Assembly (NCBI RefSeq): GCF_006442815.1
Contig: NZ_VFVL01000032.1
Location: 1-64,000, forward strand
Reading direction: 5' to 3'
Origin: Mesorhizobium sp. B2-4-3
GTDB taxonomy: Bacteria; Pseudomonadota; Alphaproteobacteria; Rhizobiales; Rhizobiaceae
Length of the DNA: 64,000 nucleotides
Shown: piece after piece, positions 33,001 to 41,583 of the stretch
How positions within the stretch are numbered: the stretch's first letter is position 1
Layout: the number at the start of each line of letters is the position of its first letter
Notes under the pieces: generated by a model
The model's database searches: none
What the model saw: only the letters and a program-made list of their open reading frames with translations
What the model was told of the DNA's origin: nothing
Translations under genes and position numbers: made by a program

Positions 33001-34328
33001 GCCGGCAGCGCCTCGGAAAACTCCACCGCCCTGCCCTGGCCGGGCGTGGCGATCTCGCCTTCCCACATGACGCGCCTGCCGCGCACGACCGTGCCGACAG
33101 GCCATCCAGTGACTTCTCTGCCGTCATAGGGCGTCCAGCCGGCCTTGGAGCCAGCTTGCGCGTTGGTGATGGTCTCGCGCCGCTTCAGGTCGACGACCGT
33201 GAAATCGGCATCGTAGCCGGCGGCGATGCGGCCTTTCCTGGCCATGCCGAAAATGCGCTGCGGGCCGTGGCTGGAAAGGTCGACGAAACGCTGCAAGGTG
33301 AGCCGGCCGGCATTCACATGGTCGAGCATGATCGGCACCAGCGTCTGCACGCCGGTCATGCCCGACGGCGAGGCCGGATAGGGTTTTGCCTTTTCTGCCA
33401 GCGTGTGCGGCGCGTGGTCGGAGCCAAGCACATCGACGATGCCTTGCGAAATGCCATGCCAGACGCCGTCGCGGTGGCGAGCCGCCCGCACCGGCGGATT
33501 CATCTGGATCAGCGTGCCAAGCCTGGCATAGTCGTCGGCGCTCAGCGTCAGATGGTGGGGCGTGGCCTCGCAGGTCGCGACATCCTTGTGCTGCTCGAGG
33601 AAGATGATCTCCTCGGCCGTCGAGATGTGAAGCACATGGATGCGCGCGCGCGTCTGCCTGGCGATGCGCACCAGCCGCTCCGTGCAGCGCAGCGCGGCGA
33701 TCCCGTCGCGCCAGACGGGATGCGACGACGGATCGCCCTCGACGCGCTCGCCGAGCCGCTCGCGCAGGCGGAACTCGTCCTCGGAATGGAAGGCGGAGCG
33801 GCGGCGGGTGTTGCGCAGGATCGAGGCGACGCCTTCATCGTCCTCGACCAGAAGATCGCCGGTGGACGAACCCATGAACACTTTTATGCCGGCCGCTCCC
33901 GGCAGCCGTTCCAGTTCGCCGACATCGCCGGCATTGTCGCGCGTGCCGCCGACCCAGAAGGCGAAGTCGCAATGCATGCGCCCGGTGGCGCGGCGCACCT
34001 TATCGGCAAGTGCGGCCTCGCTGGTGGTGAGCGGATTGGTGTTAGGCATCTCGAAAACGGCGGTGACGCCGCCCAGCACCGCGGCGCGGGAGCCGGTCTC
34101 CAGATCTTCCTTGTGCTCCAACCCCGGTTCGCGGAAATGCACCTGGCTGTCGATCACGCCCGGCAGGATGTGCAGGCCCGCGCAGTCGATGGTTTCGCCG
34201 GCCGAAGCCTGGCCGAGATCGCCGATCCGCGCGATGCGTCCGGCCTTCACGCCGATGTCGCGCAAGCCCTCGCCGTCATGGTTGACCACCGTGCCGCCTG
34301 TCAGGATGAGGTCGAAGGTGGTTGCCAT
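32997..34328 (-). CDS. Dihydroorotase, class I type
   Basis: A 443-residue amidohydrolase. The barrel keeps the carboxylated Lys in GIKVFMGSSTG, metal-binding His in HVLHIST and TPHHLTL, and catalytic Asp in LGSDHAPHT. The N-terminal metal motif reads DSQVHFREPG, with Gln in place of the first His of HxH. The family interconverts carbamoyl-aspartate and dihydroorotate. The start is ATG 34328; a longer frame upstream is not homologous. It stands alone rather than beside pyrB, so a hydantoinase-like role is possible. Confidence 0.88.
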   Translation of the reverse strand: MATTFDLILTGGTVVNHDGEGLRDIGVKAGRIARIGDLGQASAGETIDCAGLHILPGVIDSQVHFREPGLEHKEDLETGSRAAVLGGVTAVFEMPNTNPLTTSEAALADKVRRATGRMHCDFAFWVGGTRDNAGDVGELERLPGAAGIKVFMGSSTGDLLVEDDEGVASILRNTRRRSAFHSEDEFRLRERLGERVEGDPSSHPVWRDGIAALRCTERLVRIARQTRARIHVLHISTAEEIIFLEQHKDVATCEATPHHLTLSADDYARLGTLIQMNPPVRAARHRDGVWHGISQGIVDVLGSDHAPHTLAEKAKPYPASPSGMTGVQTLVPIMLDHVNAGRLTLQRFVDLSSHGPQRIFGMARKGRIAAGYDADFTVVDLKRRETITNAQAGSKAGWTPYDGREVTGWPVGTVVRGRRVMWEGEIATPGQGRAVEFSEALPA

Positions 34329-34412
34329 GGCAGGTCCAATCTCTTGCGGGGGGAGTGTGGCCGGCTTACGTAATGGCCGGACGTTTTGCAAGATCAGGCC
34401 GATTTCACGCTC

Positions 34413-35291
34413 ATGCCCTTTGCCCAGCTCAAAGACCGCGCGCTCATTTCCGTTACCGGCCCCGATGCCGAGCATTTCCTGCAGAACATCCTCACCACCG
34501 ATCTCGACGCACTCGGTCCGGACCAGGCAAAGCCAGGCGCGCTGCTTTCGCCGCAGGGCAAGATCCTGTTCGATTTTCTGATCTCGCGCGCCGGCGACGA
34601 CGGCTTTCAACTGGAATGCCGGGCCGACATCGCCGACGACTTCGTGCGGCGGCTGATGCTTTACCGGCTAAGGGCGAAGGCCGATATTGCCAAACAGGAT
34701 CAGGCGCTTGTCACGGTCGCGTGGGGCGATGATTCAACCACCTCAGTTTCTGATTCAATCGGGGCCGATTCAACGGCGCTTGCCGACACGCGCTTCTGCG
34801 ATGTGCCGGTGAGGCGCGCTTACGGAGGCGAGACAAAGGACTGCGGCGACCCAAATGCCTGGCTGATGCTGCGCATCGGCAACGGCATCGCGGAGAGCGG
34901 CACCGACTACCAGCTTGGCGATGCCTTTCCGCATGACGTTCTGCTCGACGAGACGGGCGGCGTCGGTTTCAAGAAGGGCTGCTATGTCGGCCAGGAAGTG
35001 GTCTCGCGCATGCAGCATCGCGGCACCGCGCGGCGCCGTGTGCTGATCGCGTCGGCCGATGGTCCCCTGCCCGCTGCCGGGACCGAGCTCACGGTCGCCG
35101 GGCGGCCGGTGGGCACGCTCGGGTCTGTCGACGGCCCGACCGGTCTTGCCGTTGCCCGCATAGACCGCGTCAAGGCGGCGGTCGACGCCGGCGAGGCGAT
35201 CATGGCGGGCGAGGTTCCGGTAAAGCTCGCGATTCCCGCCTGGGCGAAATTCTCCTTCCCTGAAGGTGCGGTCAGCGCGGAGGAGGCCTGA
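34413..35291 (+). CDS. ygfZ: YgfZ-family folate-binding iron-sulfur assembly protein
   Basis: A 292-residue GcvT-like protein. The YgfZ signature KGCYVGQE appears as KKGCYVGQEVVSRMQHRG near residue 188. The protein uses tetrahydrofolate in maturing or repairing certain iron-sulfur clusters, for example in MiaB-type enzymes. ATG 34413 (MPFAQLKDR) is favoured over an upstream TTG because homology begins there. The stop overlaps the next gene's ATG by one base (TGATG). Confidence 0.9.
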   Translation: MPFAQLKDRALISVTGPDAEHFLQNILTTDLDALGPDQAKPGALLSPQGKILFDFLISRAGDDGFQLECRADIADDFVRRLMLYRLRAKADIAKQDQALVTVAWGDDSTTSVSDSIGADSTALADTRFCDVPVRRAYGGETKDCGDPNAWLMLRIGNGIAESGTDYQLGDAFPHDVLLDETGGVGFKKGCYVGQEVVSRMQHRGTARRRVLIASADGPLPAAGTELTVAGRPVGTLGSVDGPTGLAVARIDRVKAAVDAGEAIMAGEVPVKLAIPAWAKFSFPEGAVSAEEA

Positions 35292-35929
35292 TGGCGGCCG
35301 ACCGGGCCGGGGCGCCGCCGCGCGCCTGGCAACGTATGCTATCCGGCCGGCGCCTCGACCTGCTCGACCCCTCACCGCTCGACATCGAGATCGCCGACAT
35401 CGCGCACGGCCTTGCCCGGGTCGCCCGCTGGAACGGCCAGACCAGTGGCAACCATGCTTTCTCGGTGGCGCAGCATTCGCTGCTGGTCGAGGCGCTGTAT
35501 GGCGAGTTGGCGCCGAAGGCGACGGCCGAGGCGCGGCTCGCCGCGCTGCTGCATGACGCGCCCGAATACGTCATCGGCGACATGATCTCGCCGTTCAAAT
35601 CGGTGATGGGTGGTTCCTACAAGGATTGCGAATTGCGCCTGCAGCGCGCCATCCATCTGCGTTTCTCGCTGCCGGCGGAGCTCACCGCCTCCTTGCGCAA
35701 CGACATCAAACGCGCCGACCAGATCGCCGCCTATTACGAAGCGACGCTGCTGGCCGGTTTTTCGACCGCTGAGGCGACCGAGTATTTCGGCCGGCCGCGC
35801 GGCTTCTCCGCCGATCGCTTCGACTTCACGCCAAAATCCGTGCCCTGGGCGCAAGCTGCTTTTCTCAAGCGTTTCAAGACGCTGGAAGCCAAGCGCCAGT
35901 CTCCGCTTGCCGTGAATACAACCCCATAA
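35291..35929 (+). CDS. HD-domain hydrolase (YfbR-like)
   Basis: A 212-residue HD-superfamily protein. The metal-binding His residues are in FSVAQHSLLV and LLHDAPEYVIGDM, followed by the Asp of RADQIAAYYEA. This resembles YfbR-type 5'-nucleotidases, but the substrate is unproven. It is coupled to ygfZ by one-base overlap. Confidence 0.87.
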   Translation: MAADRAGAPPRAWQRMLSGRRLDLLDPSPLDIEIADIAHGLARVARWNGQTSGNHAFSVAQHSLLVEALYGELAPKATAEARLAALLHDAPEYVIGDMISPFKSVMGGSYKDCELRLQRAIHLRFSLPAELTASLRNDIKRADQIAAYYEATLLAGFSTAEATEYFGRPRGFSADRFDFTPKSVPWAQAAFLKRFKTLEAKRQSPLAVNTTP

Positions 35930-35994
35930 AAGAACGCTAAATTAACCCGCTACCGCGACAGTATTGCGTTCGGTCACGATCCGAAGGCGTGCTC

Positions 35995-38130
35995 ATGCCC
36001 GGCGCACATGTCAAGACTGCTTCCACCGCCGGCAAGCGAAGAACGGCCGGCATTGGTCCGGCACGGCGGATCGCGGAAGAATTGCGGGCTCAGAACGAGC
36101 GCTTCGCGGCGGCTGTCGAGAACATGTCGCATGGCCTGTGCATGTTCGACGCCGACGAGCGGATGATCATCTGCAACCACAACTACCTCGACATCTTCAG
36201 CCTGGACGCCAAAGTGGTGAAGCCCGGCATTCCTTTCTTCGACATTCTGCAGCACAGCGTCGACATCGGCATCGCCTCGCAGAGCGCGAGCGAGCTTTAT
36301 GCCATCCGCAAGCCTTACATCGACGGCGCCAAGGCCTCGACCTATGAGGAAGTCTTGTCGGACGGGCGCATCATCGTCATTTCGCACCAGCCGATCGCCG
36401 TCGGCGGCTGGGTGTCGATCTACGAGGATGTGACCGAGGAGCGGCGCGCCGAGGCGGAGTTGAGGGAGCAGCACCGCCGCTTCGACGCCGCGTTGGCCAA
36501 CATGTCGCAAGGCCTGCTGATGTACAGTGCCGCGGGCCGGCTCATCGTGCGCAACCAGCGCTTTCTGGACCTGTGCAACGCCAAGGCGTCGGATTTCACG
36601 CTGGGCATGACGCATCGCCAGATGCTGGACAAGCTCATTCGCCTCGGCATCTTCGCGCCGCTCGAAATCGACGTCGAGGTCGGGAAGACGATGGCCAGCC
36701 TGGATGCCGGCCAGTCGCGCTCCAGCTATCGCGAGTTGGTCGACGGCCGAACGCTCTTCGTCCAGCGGCGACCGCTGGCCGGCGGCGGCTGGGTTGCGAC
36801 TTTCGAAGACGTCACCGAGCGCCGGCGCACCGAAGAACGCATGACGCATCTTGCGCATCACGACACGCTGACCAGTCTGCCCAACCGTTCGATGTTTCGC
36901 GAAAAGCTGGACCAGGCGCTTGGCGAGGCAAAGCCGCTGGCGATCCTCTCGCTCGACCTCGACCGCTTCAAGGCCGTCAACGACACGTTCGGCCACCCGG
37001 CTGGAGACTGGCTGTTGAAATGCGTCGCCAAGCGGCTGCAGCACGCCGTGCGCAGCAGCAAGGACGTGGTGGCGCGCTTCGGCGGCGACGAATTCGCCAT
37101 CATCCAGTCGGGCATCAAGAATGCCGCCGACGCCGAACAGCTCGCCAAGCGCATCGTCGAAATCGTCGGCAAGCCTTATCGCGACAAGGGGCGCGAAATG
37201 CATGTGGGCGTGAGCCTCGGCATCGCGCTCTATCCCGGCGACGGGCACGACGCCGACACGCTGCTCACCAACGCCGACATGGCGCTCTACCGGGGCAAGA
37301 GCGAAGGACGCAATGTCTATCGCTTCTTCGAGCCGGGCATGGATGCCCTGATGCGCGAGCGCCGGGCGCTTGAGGCCGATCTCGAGGCGGCGCTCTCCAG
37401 GCGCGAATTCGAGCTTGATTTCCAGCCGATCCTCGACATCGGCTCCGGCAGGATTGTCGGCGCGGAAGCCCTGATGCGCTGGCGCTCACCGTCGCGCGGC
37501 CTGGTGTCGCCGGAGAACTTCATCGCCGTCGCCGAGGAAACCGGATTGATCGTGCAACTCGGCGACTGGGCGCTGCGCAAGGCCTGCAACGTGGCGGCGA
37601 ACTGGCCGCCGGACATGCGCATGGCCGTCAACGTCTCGGCCGCGCAGATCAAGAGCGGCGGCTTCGCCCGCAGCGTGATCGCGGCGCTTGCCTTCTCCGG
37701 CCTGCCGGCCAACCGACTGGAGCTTGAAATCACCGAAACGGTGATGATGGACGAGAGCGACGCCGTGCTGAAGACGCTAAGCCAGTTGCGCGGTCTCGGC
37801 GTGCGCATCGCGCTCGACGATTTCGGCACCGGCTATTCCTCGCTCGGCTACCTCCGGCGTTTCCCCGTCGACAAGATCAAGATCGACCGCTCCTTCACCA
37901 GCGATCTCGACAAGCGTGACACGGCGGCTATCGTGCGCACGGTGATCGGGCTCGGCGCCGAGCTCGGCATCACCGTCACCGCCGAAGGTGTGGAGACCGA
38001 GGCGCAGCTGGACATGCTTCGCAAGGCCGGCTGCGGCGAGGCGCAAGGCTATCTGATCGGCGTGCCGGCCAAGGCCGCCGAGGTGAACCGGCTGCTGCGT
38101 GCGCAGGCGCTGCTTCGCCAATCGGGCTGA
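35995..38130 (+). CDS. PAS-PAS-GGDEF-EAL cyclic-di-GMP protein
   Basis: A 711-residue soluble protein with two PAS-type domains (about residues 25-145 and 155-275; MSHGLCMFDADE and MSQGLLMYSAAG), a GGDEF domain with intact RFGGDEF near residue 363, and an EAL domain with EALMRW near 495, NVSAAQ, ELEITET, LDDFGTGYSS and AEGVETE. Both active sites look complete, so it may make and break c-di-GMP. The inhibitory RxxD site before GGDEF reads SSKD and is missing. ATG 35995 has AAGG upstream. Confidence 0.95.
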   Translation: MPGAHVKTASTAGKRRTAGIGPARRIAEELRAQNERFAAAVENMSHGLCMFDADERMIICNHNYLDIFSLDAKVVKPGIPFFDILQHSVDIGIASQSASELYAIRKPYIDGAKASTYEEVLSDGRIIVISHQPIAVGGWVSIYEDVTEERRAEAELREQHRRFDAALANMSQGLLMYSAAGRLIVRNQRFLDLCNAKASDFTLGMTHRQMLDKLIRLGIFAPLEIDVEVGKTMASLDAGQSRSSYRELVDGRTLFVQRRPLAGGGWVATFEDVTERRRTEERMTHLAHHDTLTSLPNRSMFREKLDQALGEAKPLAILSLDLDRFKAVNDTFGHPAGDWLLKCVAKRLQHAVRSSKDVVARFGGDEFAIIQSGIKNAADAEQLAKRIVEIVGKPYRDKGREMHVGVSLGIALYPGDGHDADTLLTNADMALYRGKSEGRNVYRFFEPGMDALMRERRALEADLEAALSRREFELDFQPILDIGSGRIVGAEALMRWRSPSRGLVSPENFIAVAEETGLIVQLGDWALRKACNVAANWPPDMRMAVNVSAAQIKSGGFARSVIAALAFSGLPANRLELEITETVMMDESDAVLKTLSQLRGLGVRIALDDFGTGYSSLGYLRRFPVDKIKIDRSFTSDLDKRDTAAIVRTVIGLGAELGITVTAEGVETEAQLDMLRKAGCGEAQGYLIGVPAKAAEVNRLLRAQALLRQSG

Positions 38131-38198
38131 TTTCTGCCTTTCTTCGACGCGAGCTCAGATCCAGGTCGGGCCGGCATCACCTGAACATCAACGCTCGC

Positions 38199-38302
38199 TA
38201 AAGCGCGTCGCGCTGCACCGGACTCAGGCGACGCGCTTTAAAGTCATTGTTTTGCTGCATGTCGTTGTCCCAGAACCGCTGCACACTTCTGGGCGACATG
38301 CA
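38199..38302. repeat. Composite palindrome: 13-bp inverted repeat plus CATGTCG-type element, copy B
   Basis: A perfect 13-bp inverted repeat, TAAAGCGCGTCGC (38199-38211) and GCGACGCGCTTTA (38228-38240), is followed by the CATGTCG element: TGCATGTCG (38256-38264) / CGACATGCA (38294-38302) with inner CCCAGAA / TTCTGGG. It separates two converging genes and touches the stop codon of the desaturase, so it probably terminates one or both. Confidence 0.85.
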
Positions 38303-39220
38303 TTAGCGCAGCGTCTCGATGTATTTCTCGTGGAAGCTCAGATAGCCGGGCTCGACCACCTTGAGGTGCCGCTCGATCAGCCGGTGGAATTGCGGCAGCT
38401 GGTGGAACGGCACGCCGGGATAGGCGTGGTGCTCGGCATGGTAAGGCATGTTCCAGGCGAGCTTGCGCACGAACCAGTTGGTCAGCGTCGTGCGGGTGTT
38501 TTGAAGCATGTTGGCGACGAAGGGACAGCGGCCGTGCTCGGCCAGCAGATAGAGCCTGAGGAACGGCTGTCCGAGCAGCGCCGGCACGATCCAGACATAA
38601 AGCAGCACCGATGCCTTGAACCAGACCGCAAGCGCCAGCAGGACGACATAGAAGGCGATCATCGCCCGCGCCTCGGCCTTCACCTTCGGCAAGCCCTTTG
38701 GCGGCACGTAGCTGTCGCGGCAGCGCCCCATCGCATTGGTGTAGAGCGTCTTGAAATGGCCCCACCATACCGGAAGGCCGGAGACGTGGACGATGTATTG
38801 CCGCATCGTCTCGGGCTTCGGAAAGGCCAGTTCCGGATCGTTCTCGGGGTCCTGGGTGAAGCGGTGATGGGCGAAGTGGAAATAGCGGAACCAGTCGGCC
38901 GGCAGCGCGATCGCCAGGCTGCAGAAGCGCGCTACCATATCGTTCAGCCACTGCGTTTCGAACGCCGTCCTGTGCACCGTTTCATGCAGCAGCGTGAACA
39001 GGAACACGATCAGGACGCCCTGCGGCAGCATCAGGACCGGCCAGAACGGCACCTTGGCCGCAATCAGCGCGCCGAGGAGGATGATCGCGCCGAGATGGAG
39101 CGCGAACTGGGCAAGGCCCGGCCCATCCGATTTGCCGGTCAGCCGGCTGCGCTCCTCATTCGTCAGCGAGGCTATCACGGAGCGATGGTCGATGGCTGCG
39201 TCGTGGTCGATTGCGTTCAT
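38303..39220 (-). CDS. Membrane fatty-acid desaturase
   Basis: A 305-residue membrane di-iron desaturase. The histidine boxes are LLHETVHRTA near residue 73, HFAHHRFT near 112 and YHAEHHAYPGVP near 267. Several transmembrane helices lie between them. It introduces a double bond into an acyl chain, or hydroxylates a related lipid; the exact position is unknown. ATG 39220 is chosen because conserved sequence starts near it; the frame is open another 31 codons upstream. Confidence 0.9.
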   Translation of the reverse strand: MNAIDHDAAIDHRSVIASLTNEERSRLTGKSDGPGLAQFALHLGAIILLGALIAAKVPFWPVLMLPQGVLIVFLFTLLHETVHRTAFETQWLNDMVARFCSLAIALPADWFRYFHFAHHRFTQDPENDPELAFPKPETMRQYIVHVSGLPVWWGHFKTLYTNAMGRCRDSYVPPKGLPKVKAEARAMIAFYVVLLALAVWFKASVLLYVWIVPALLGQPFLRLYLLAEHGRCPFVANMLQNTRTTLTNWFVRKLAWNMPYHAEHHAYPGVPFHQLPQFHRLIERHLKVVEPGYLSFHEKYIETLR

Positions 39221-39389
39221 GAGGCCAGGATACCTAGAAAGAAACCTTTCGAAAAACGAGGATTTCTGCCAAATAGATAAGGTAGACTTATCTTTTCGGA
39301 TTGCCATGGCCACCCTTCCTTCCTTGCGCGGAAGCGGCGGCGCGGAGTTAGCGCCAACCTACGAGGTTAGCGGTATCGCCCATCCCTTC

Positions 39390-39544
39390 GTCATACTCGG
39401 GCTTGACCCGAGTATCCATGCCGTGACCTCTGCCGCGGGCGCAACGGTGCAGAATTCTGTAACCGCAGCAATGCCTTAGCGTAACGGCATGGATTCTAGG
39501 GTCTGCGCTGCGTCGCTGCGCTCCTTGCTCCGCCCTAGAATGAC
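39390..39544. repeat. Long intergenic inverted repeat (GTCATACTCGGG ... CCCTAGAATGAC)
   Basis: Outer arms GTCATACTCGGG / CCCTAGAATGAC (imperfect) and inner arms ATCCATGCCGT (39414-39424) / ACGGCATGGAT (39484-39494) enclose a 59-base centre. Sequences of this type (GACCCGAGTATCCATGCC and TAGGGTCTGCGCTGCGTC) are dispersed in mesorhizobial intergenic DNA. It fills most of the 414-bp gap between the desaturase and DUF3303 genes; the rest holds their promoter regions. Confidence 0.75.
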
Positions 39545-39634
39545 GATCGAACGGATGTCTTTGCTGCTAGGTGTTCGGATGGCGGCCCAAATTCGTTGAC
39601 AGTGCACTTTTTACAAGCAGGCATATGACAGCCT

Positions 39635-39907
39635 TCAGAGATGCTCGGCCAATGCCGCTACCATGTCCTTGCTGCTGGCCACCGGAACGATCTCGAACTC
39701 GACGAGATCGTTCCACTCGATGGCCCAGCGCTGCAGGATCGTGACGTCTTCGGCTTCCACCAGCATGAAGCAGCGGCTCATGTCGCCGGCGATCCAGCTG
39801 TGATGCACGACGAGCTCGTCAGGCTTCAGCCGGCCCTTGTCGCGGAAGCGGCGGTAGATCTCCTTGCGGTCCGCGCCGTGGAAATCCTCGATCACGAAAA
39901 ACAGCAT
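39635..39907 (-). CDS. DUF3303-family small protein
   Basis: A 90-residue protein (MLFFVIEDFHGADRKEIYRR) with the DUF3303 layout: a ferredoxin-like fold with SWIAGDMSRCFMLVEAED and WNDLVEFEIVPV. The function is unknown. It sits downstream of the RimK-type gene on the same strand, separated from it by a repeat-rich gap. Confidence 0.82.
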   Translation of the reverse strand: MLFFVIEDFHGADRKEIYRRFRDKGRLKPDELVVHHSWIAGDMSRCFMLVEAEDVTILQRWAIEWNDLVEFEIVPVASSKDMVAALAEHL

Positions 39908-39930
39908 TTTGTTCCCTCAGTTTGAATGAA

Positions 39931-40105
39931 GAGGAATTGGGGAACTGGGAATTGAAGAACTGAAGAACTGGAGCATTTAAATTAGAGAAGCCATCAGCCT
40001 GGCTCGTCAGTTTACCAGTTCCTCAATTCTTCAGTTCTTCAGTTCTTCAATTCCCCATTTCCTCAATTCCCCAATTCCCCAATTCCCCAATTCCCCAATT
40101 CCGCC
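39931..40105. repeat. Inverted arms built from 8-10 bp tandem repeats
   Basis: The left arm (39931-39971) is a mosaic of GAATTGAAG, AACTGAAG and GGGGAACTG. The right arm (40015-40105) holds the complement (TTCAGTTC repeats) and a run of CCAATTCCC units. It lies between the DUF3303 gene and the stop codon of the RimK-type ligase gene at 40116. The long pairing would form a large hairpin in the 3' UTR of that ligase. Confidence 0.75.
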
Positions 40106-40115
40106 TTTCCGGCCG

Positions 40116-41579
40116 CTACTTGTCCGGCCTCTCCAGGCGCTCCAGAAACCACTGCGTCAGCCGCACCCATAGCTCGTCCTTCTCGCCCGAATCCTCCCAA
40201 CCATGGTCGAGATTGGGATTGTCGTTGACCTCTATGACGAAGACGCCGTCCTTGGTCTCCTTGAGGTCGACGCCGTAGAGCCCATCGCCGATGCATTTTG
40301 CGGCCTTGACCGCCGTCTCGACGACATGCGGCGGCGTCTGCTTCAGCGTGAACGTCTTGATCCCGCCCTGGTCGGGCTTGCCGCTGGCCTTGTGGTTGAC
40401 GATCTGCCAGTGCTTCTTCGCCATCAGATAATGCACGGCAAACAGCGGCTGGCCGCCGAGCACGCCGACGCGCCAGTCATATTCTGTCGGGATGAATTTC
40501 TGCGCGATCAAGAGATCGGAATCGTCCAGCCATTCCGTCGCGAGCTTGGTGAGCTCCGCCATGTTCTCGCATTTCTTGACGCCGCGCGAGAAAGACGAAT
40601 CCGGTATCTTCAGCACCAGGGGGAACCCAAGCGTCTGCGCCGCCACCTCGAAATCGGACGTGCCGGCGATCATCACCGTCGGCGGCACCGGCACCTTGTT
40701 GTAGGTCATCAGCTCGTTGAGATAGACCTTGTTGGTGCAGCGGATCATCGACAGCGGATCGTCGATCACCGGCATGCCTTCCTGCTGGGCGCGGCGCGCG
40801 AAACGGTAGGTGTGGTTGGAGATCGCCGTGGTCTCGCGGATGAACAGCGCGTCGTAGTTGGCGAGCTTGGCGAGATCCTTCCTGGTGATCGGCTCGACCT
40901 CGACGCCCATCTTCTCGGCTATCCTCGCCCAATAGCGCAGCGAGGAAATCTCCGACGGCGGCAGTTCCTCATGCGGGTCGACCAGCGTCGCGAACGTGTA
41001 GCGCGCCGGCGTGCGGCCCTTGGTGTCGCGCCATTCGCGGTTGGTATAGGTGTCCAGACATTGCAGGAAGAACTCTTCCTCATCCTCGGACATGCGGGCA
41101 AGCGGCAGGAAGCCGATCTTGCGGATCGAGGCCCATTCGGCGCTGTCCTTGATGTGGACCTCGAGCGCCGGCGCGCGGAACCAGTCGAACAACAGCTTGG
41201 CGAACCGGTCCCACACTTTCGACGGACCGATGCCGAAGAAGATCGCGACCTTGGCCGGAAAAATCCCGCCGAGATCCTTGCGGCATTTGTTCAGGGCAAG
41301 CTCGAGTTCCGGCAGCGCGTGCTCGTAGAGCTTGCGCTCCGAGAGGTCGATCATGGTCTCGACGGTCGGGATCACCCTGTGACCGCGCGAGCCGGCCAGC
41401 AGCGAGGCATAGTAGCCGCGGCTCTGGTAGCCGTAGTTGTTCGACAGGTTGATCACCTTCGGCCGCTGGCCGCGGAACAGCGCCGGATGCGCGAGATAGT
41501 CGCGGTTGGTGATGATCTTGTGGGGTGTGGCCACCTGATCGATGTCGTTCTGCCTGCCTGTGAGGATAACCCAGGTCAT
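40116..41579 (-). CDS. RimK-type ATP-grasp ligase with RLAN domain
   Basis: A 487-residue protein. The first ~150 residues (starting TWVILTGRQNDIDQV) form the RLAN domain found before RimK-like enzymes. The C-terminal half is an ATP-grasp ligase with FPLVLKIPDSSFSRGVKK, the glycine-rich QGGIKTF region and the metal site VFVIEVNDNPNLDHG (Glu450, Asn452). RimK relatives attach glutamate or other amino acids to a protein or peptide carboxylate. Here the acceptor is unknown. It follows the GNAT-C39 gene by four bases, so the two are co-translated. Confidence 0.9.
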   Translation of the reverse strand: MTWVILTGRQNDIDQVATPHKIITNRDYLAHPALFRGQRPKVINLSNNYGYQSRGYYASLLAGSRGHRVIPTVETMIDLSERKLYEHALPELELALNKCRKDLGGIFPAKVAIFFGIGPSKVWDRFAKLLFDWFRAPALEVHIKDSAEWASIRKIGFLPLARMSEDEEEFFLQCLDTYTNREWRDTKGRTPARYTFATLVDPHEELPPSEISSLRYWARIAEKMGVEVEPITRKDLAKLANYDALFIRETTAISNHTYRFARRAQQEGMPVIDDPLSMIRCTNKVYLNELMTYNKVPVPPTVMIAGTSDFEVAAQTLGFPLVLKIPDSSFSRGVKKCENMAELTKLATEWLDDSDLLIAQKFIPTEYDWRVGVLGGQPLFAVHYLMAKKHWQIVNHKASGKPDQGGIKTFTLKQTPPHVVETAVKAAKCIGDGLYGVDLKETKDGVFVIEVNDNPNLDHGWEDSGEKDELWVRLTQWFLERLERPDK

Positions 41580-41583
41580 TGTT

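Noticed and set aside
40015..40105. Repeated CCAATTCCC units as a CRISPR array
   Set aside because: Units are about 10 bp, with no spacers and no cas genes nearby.
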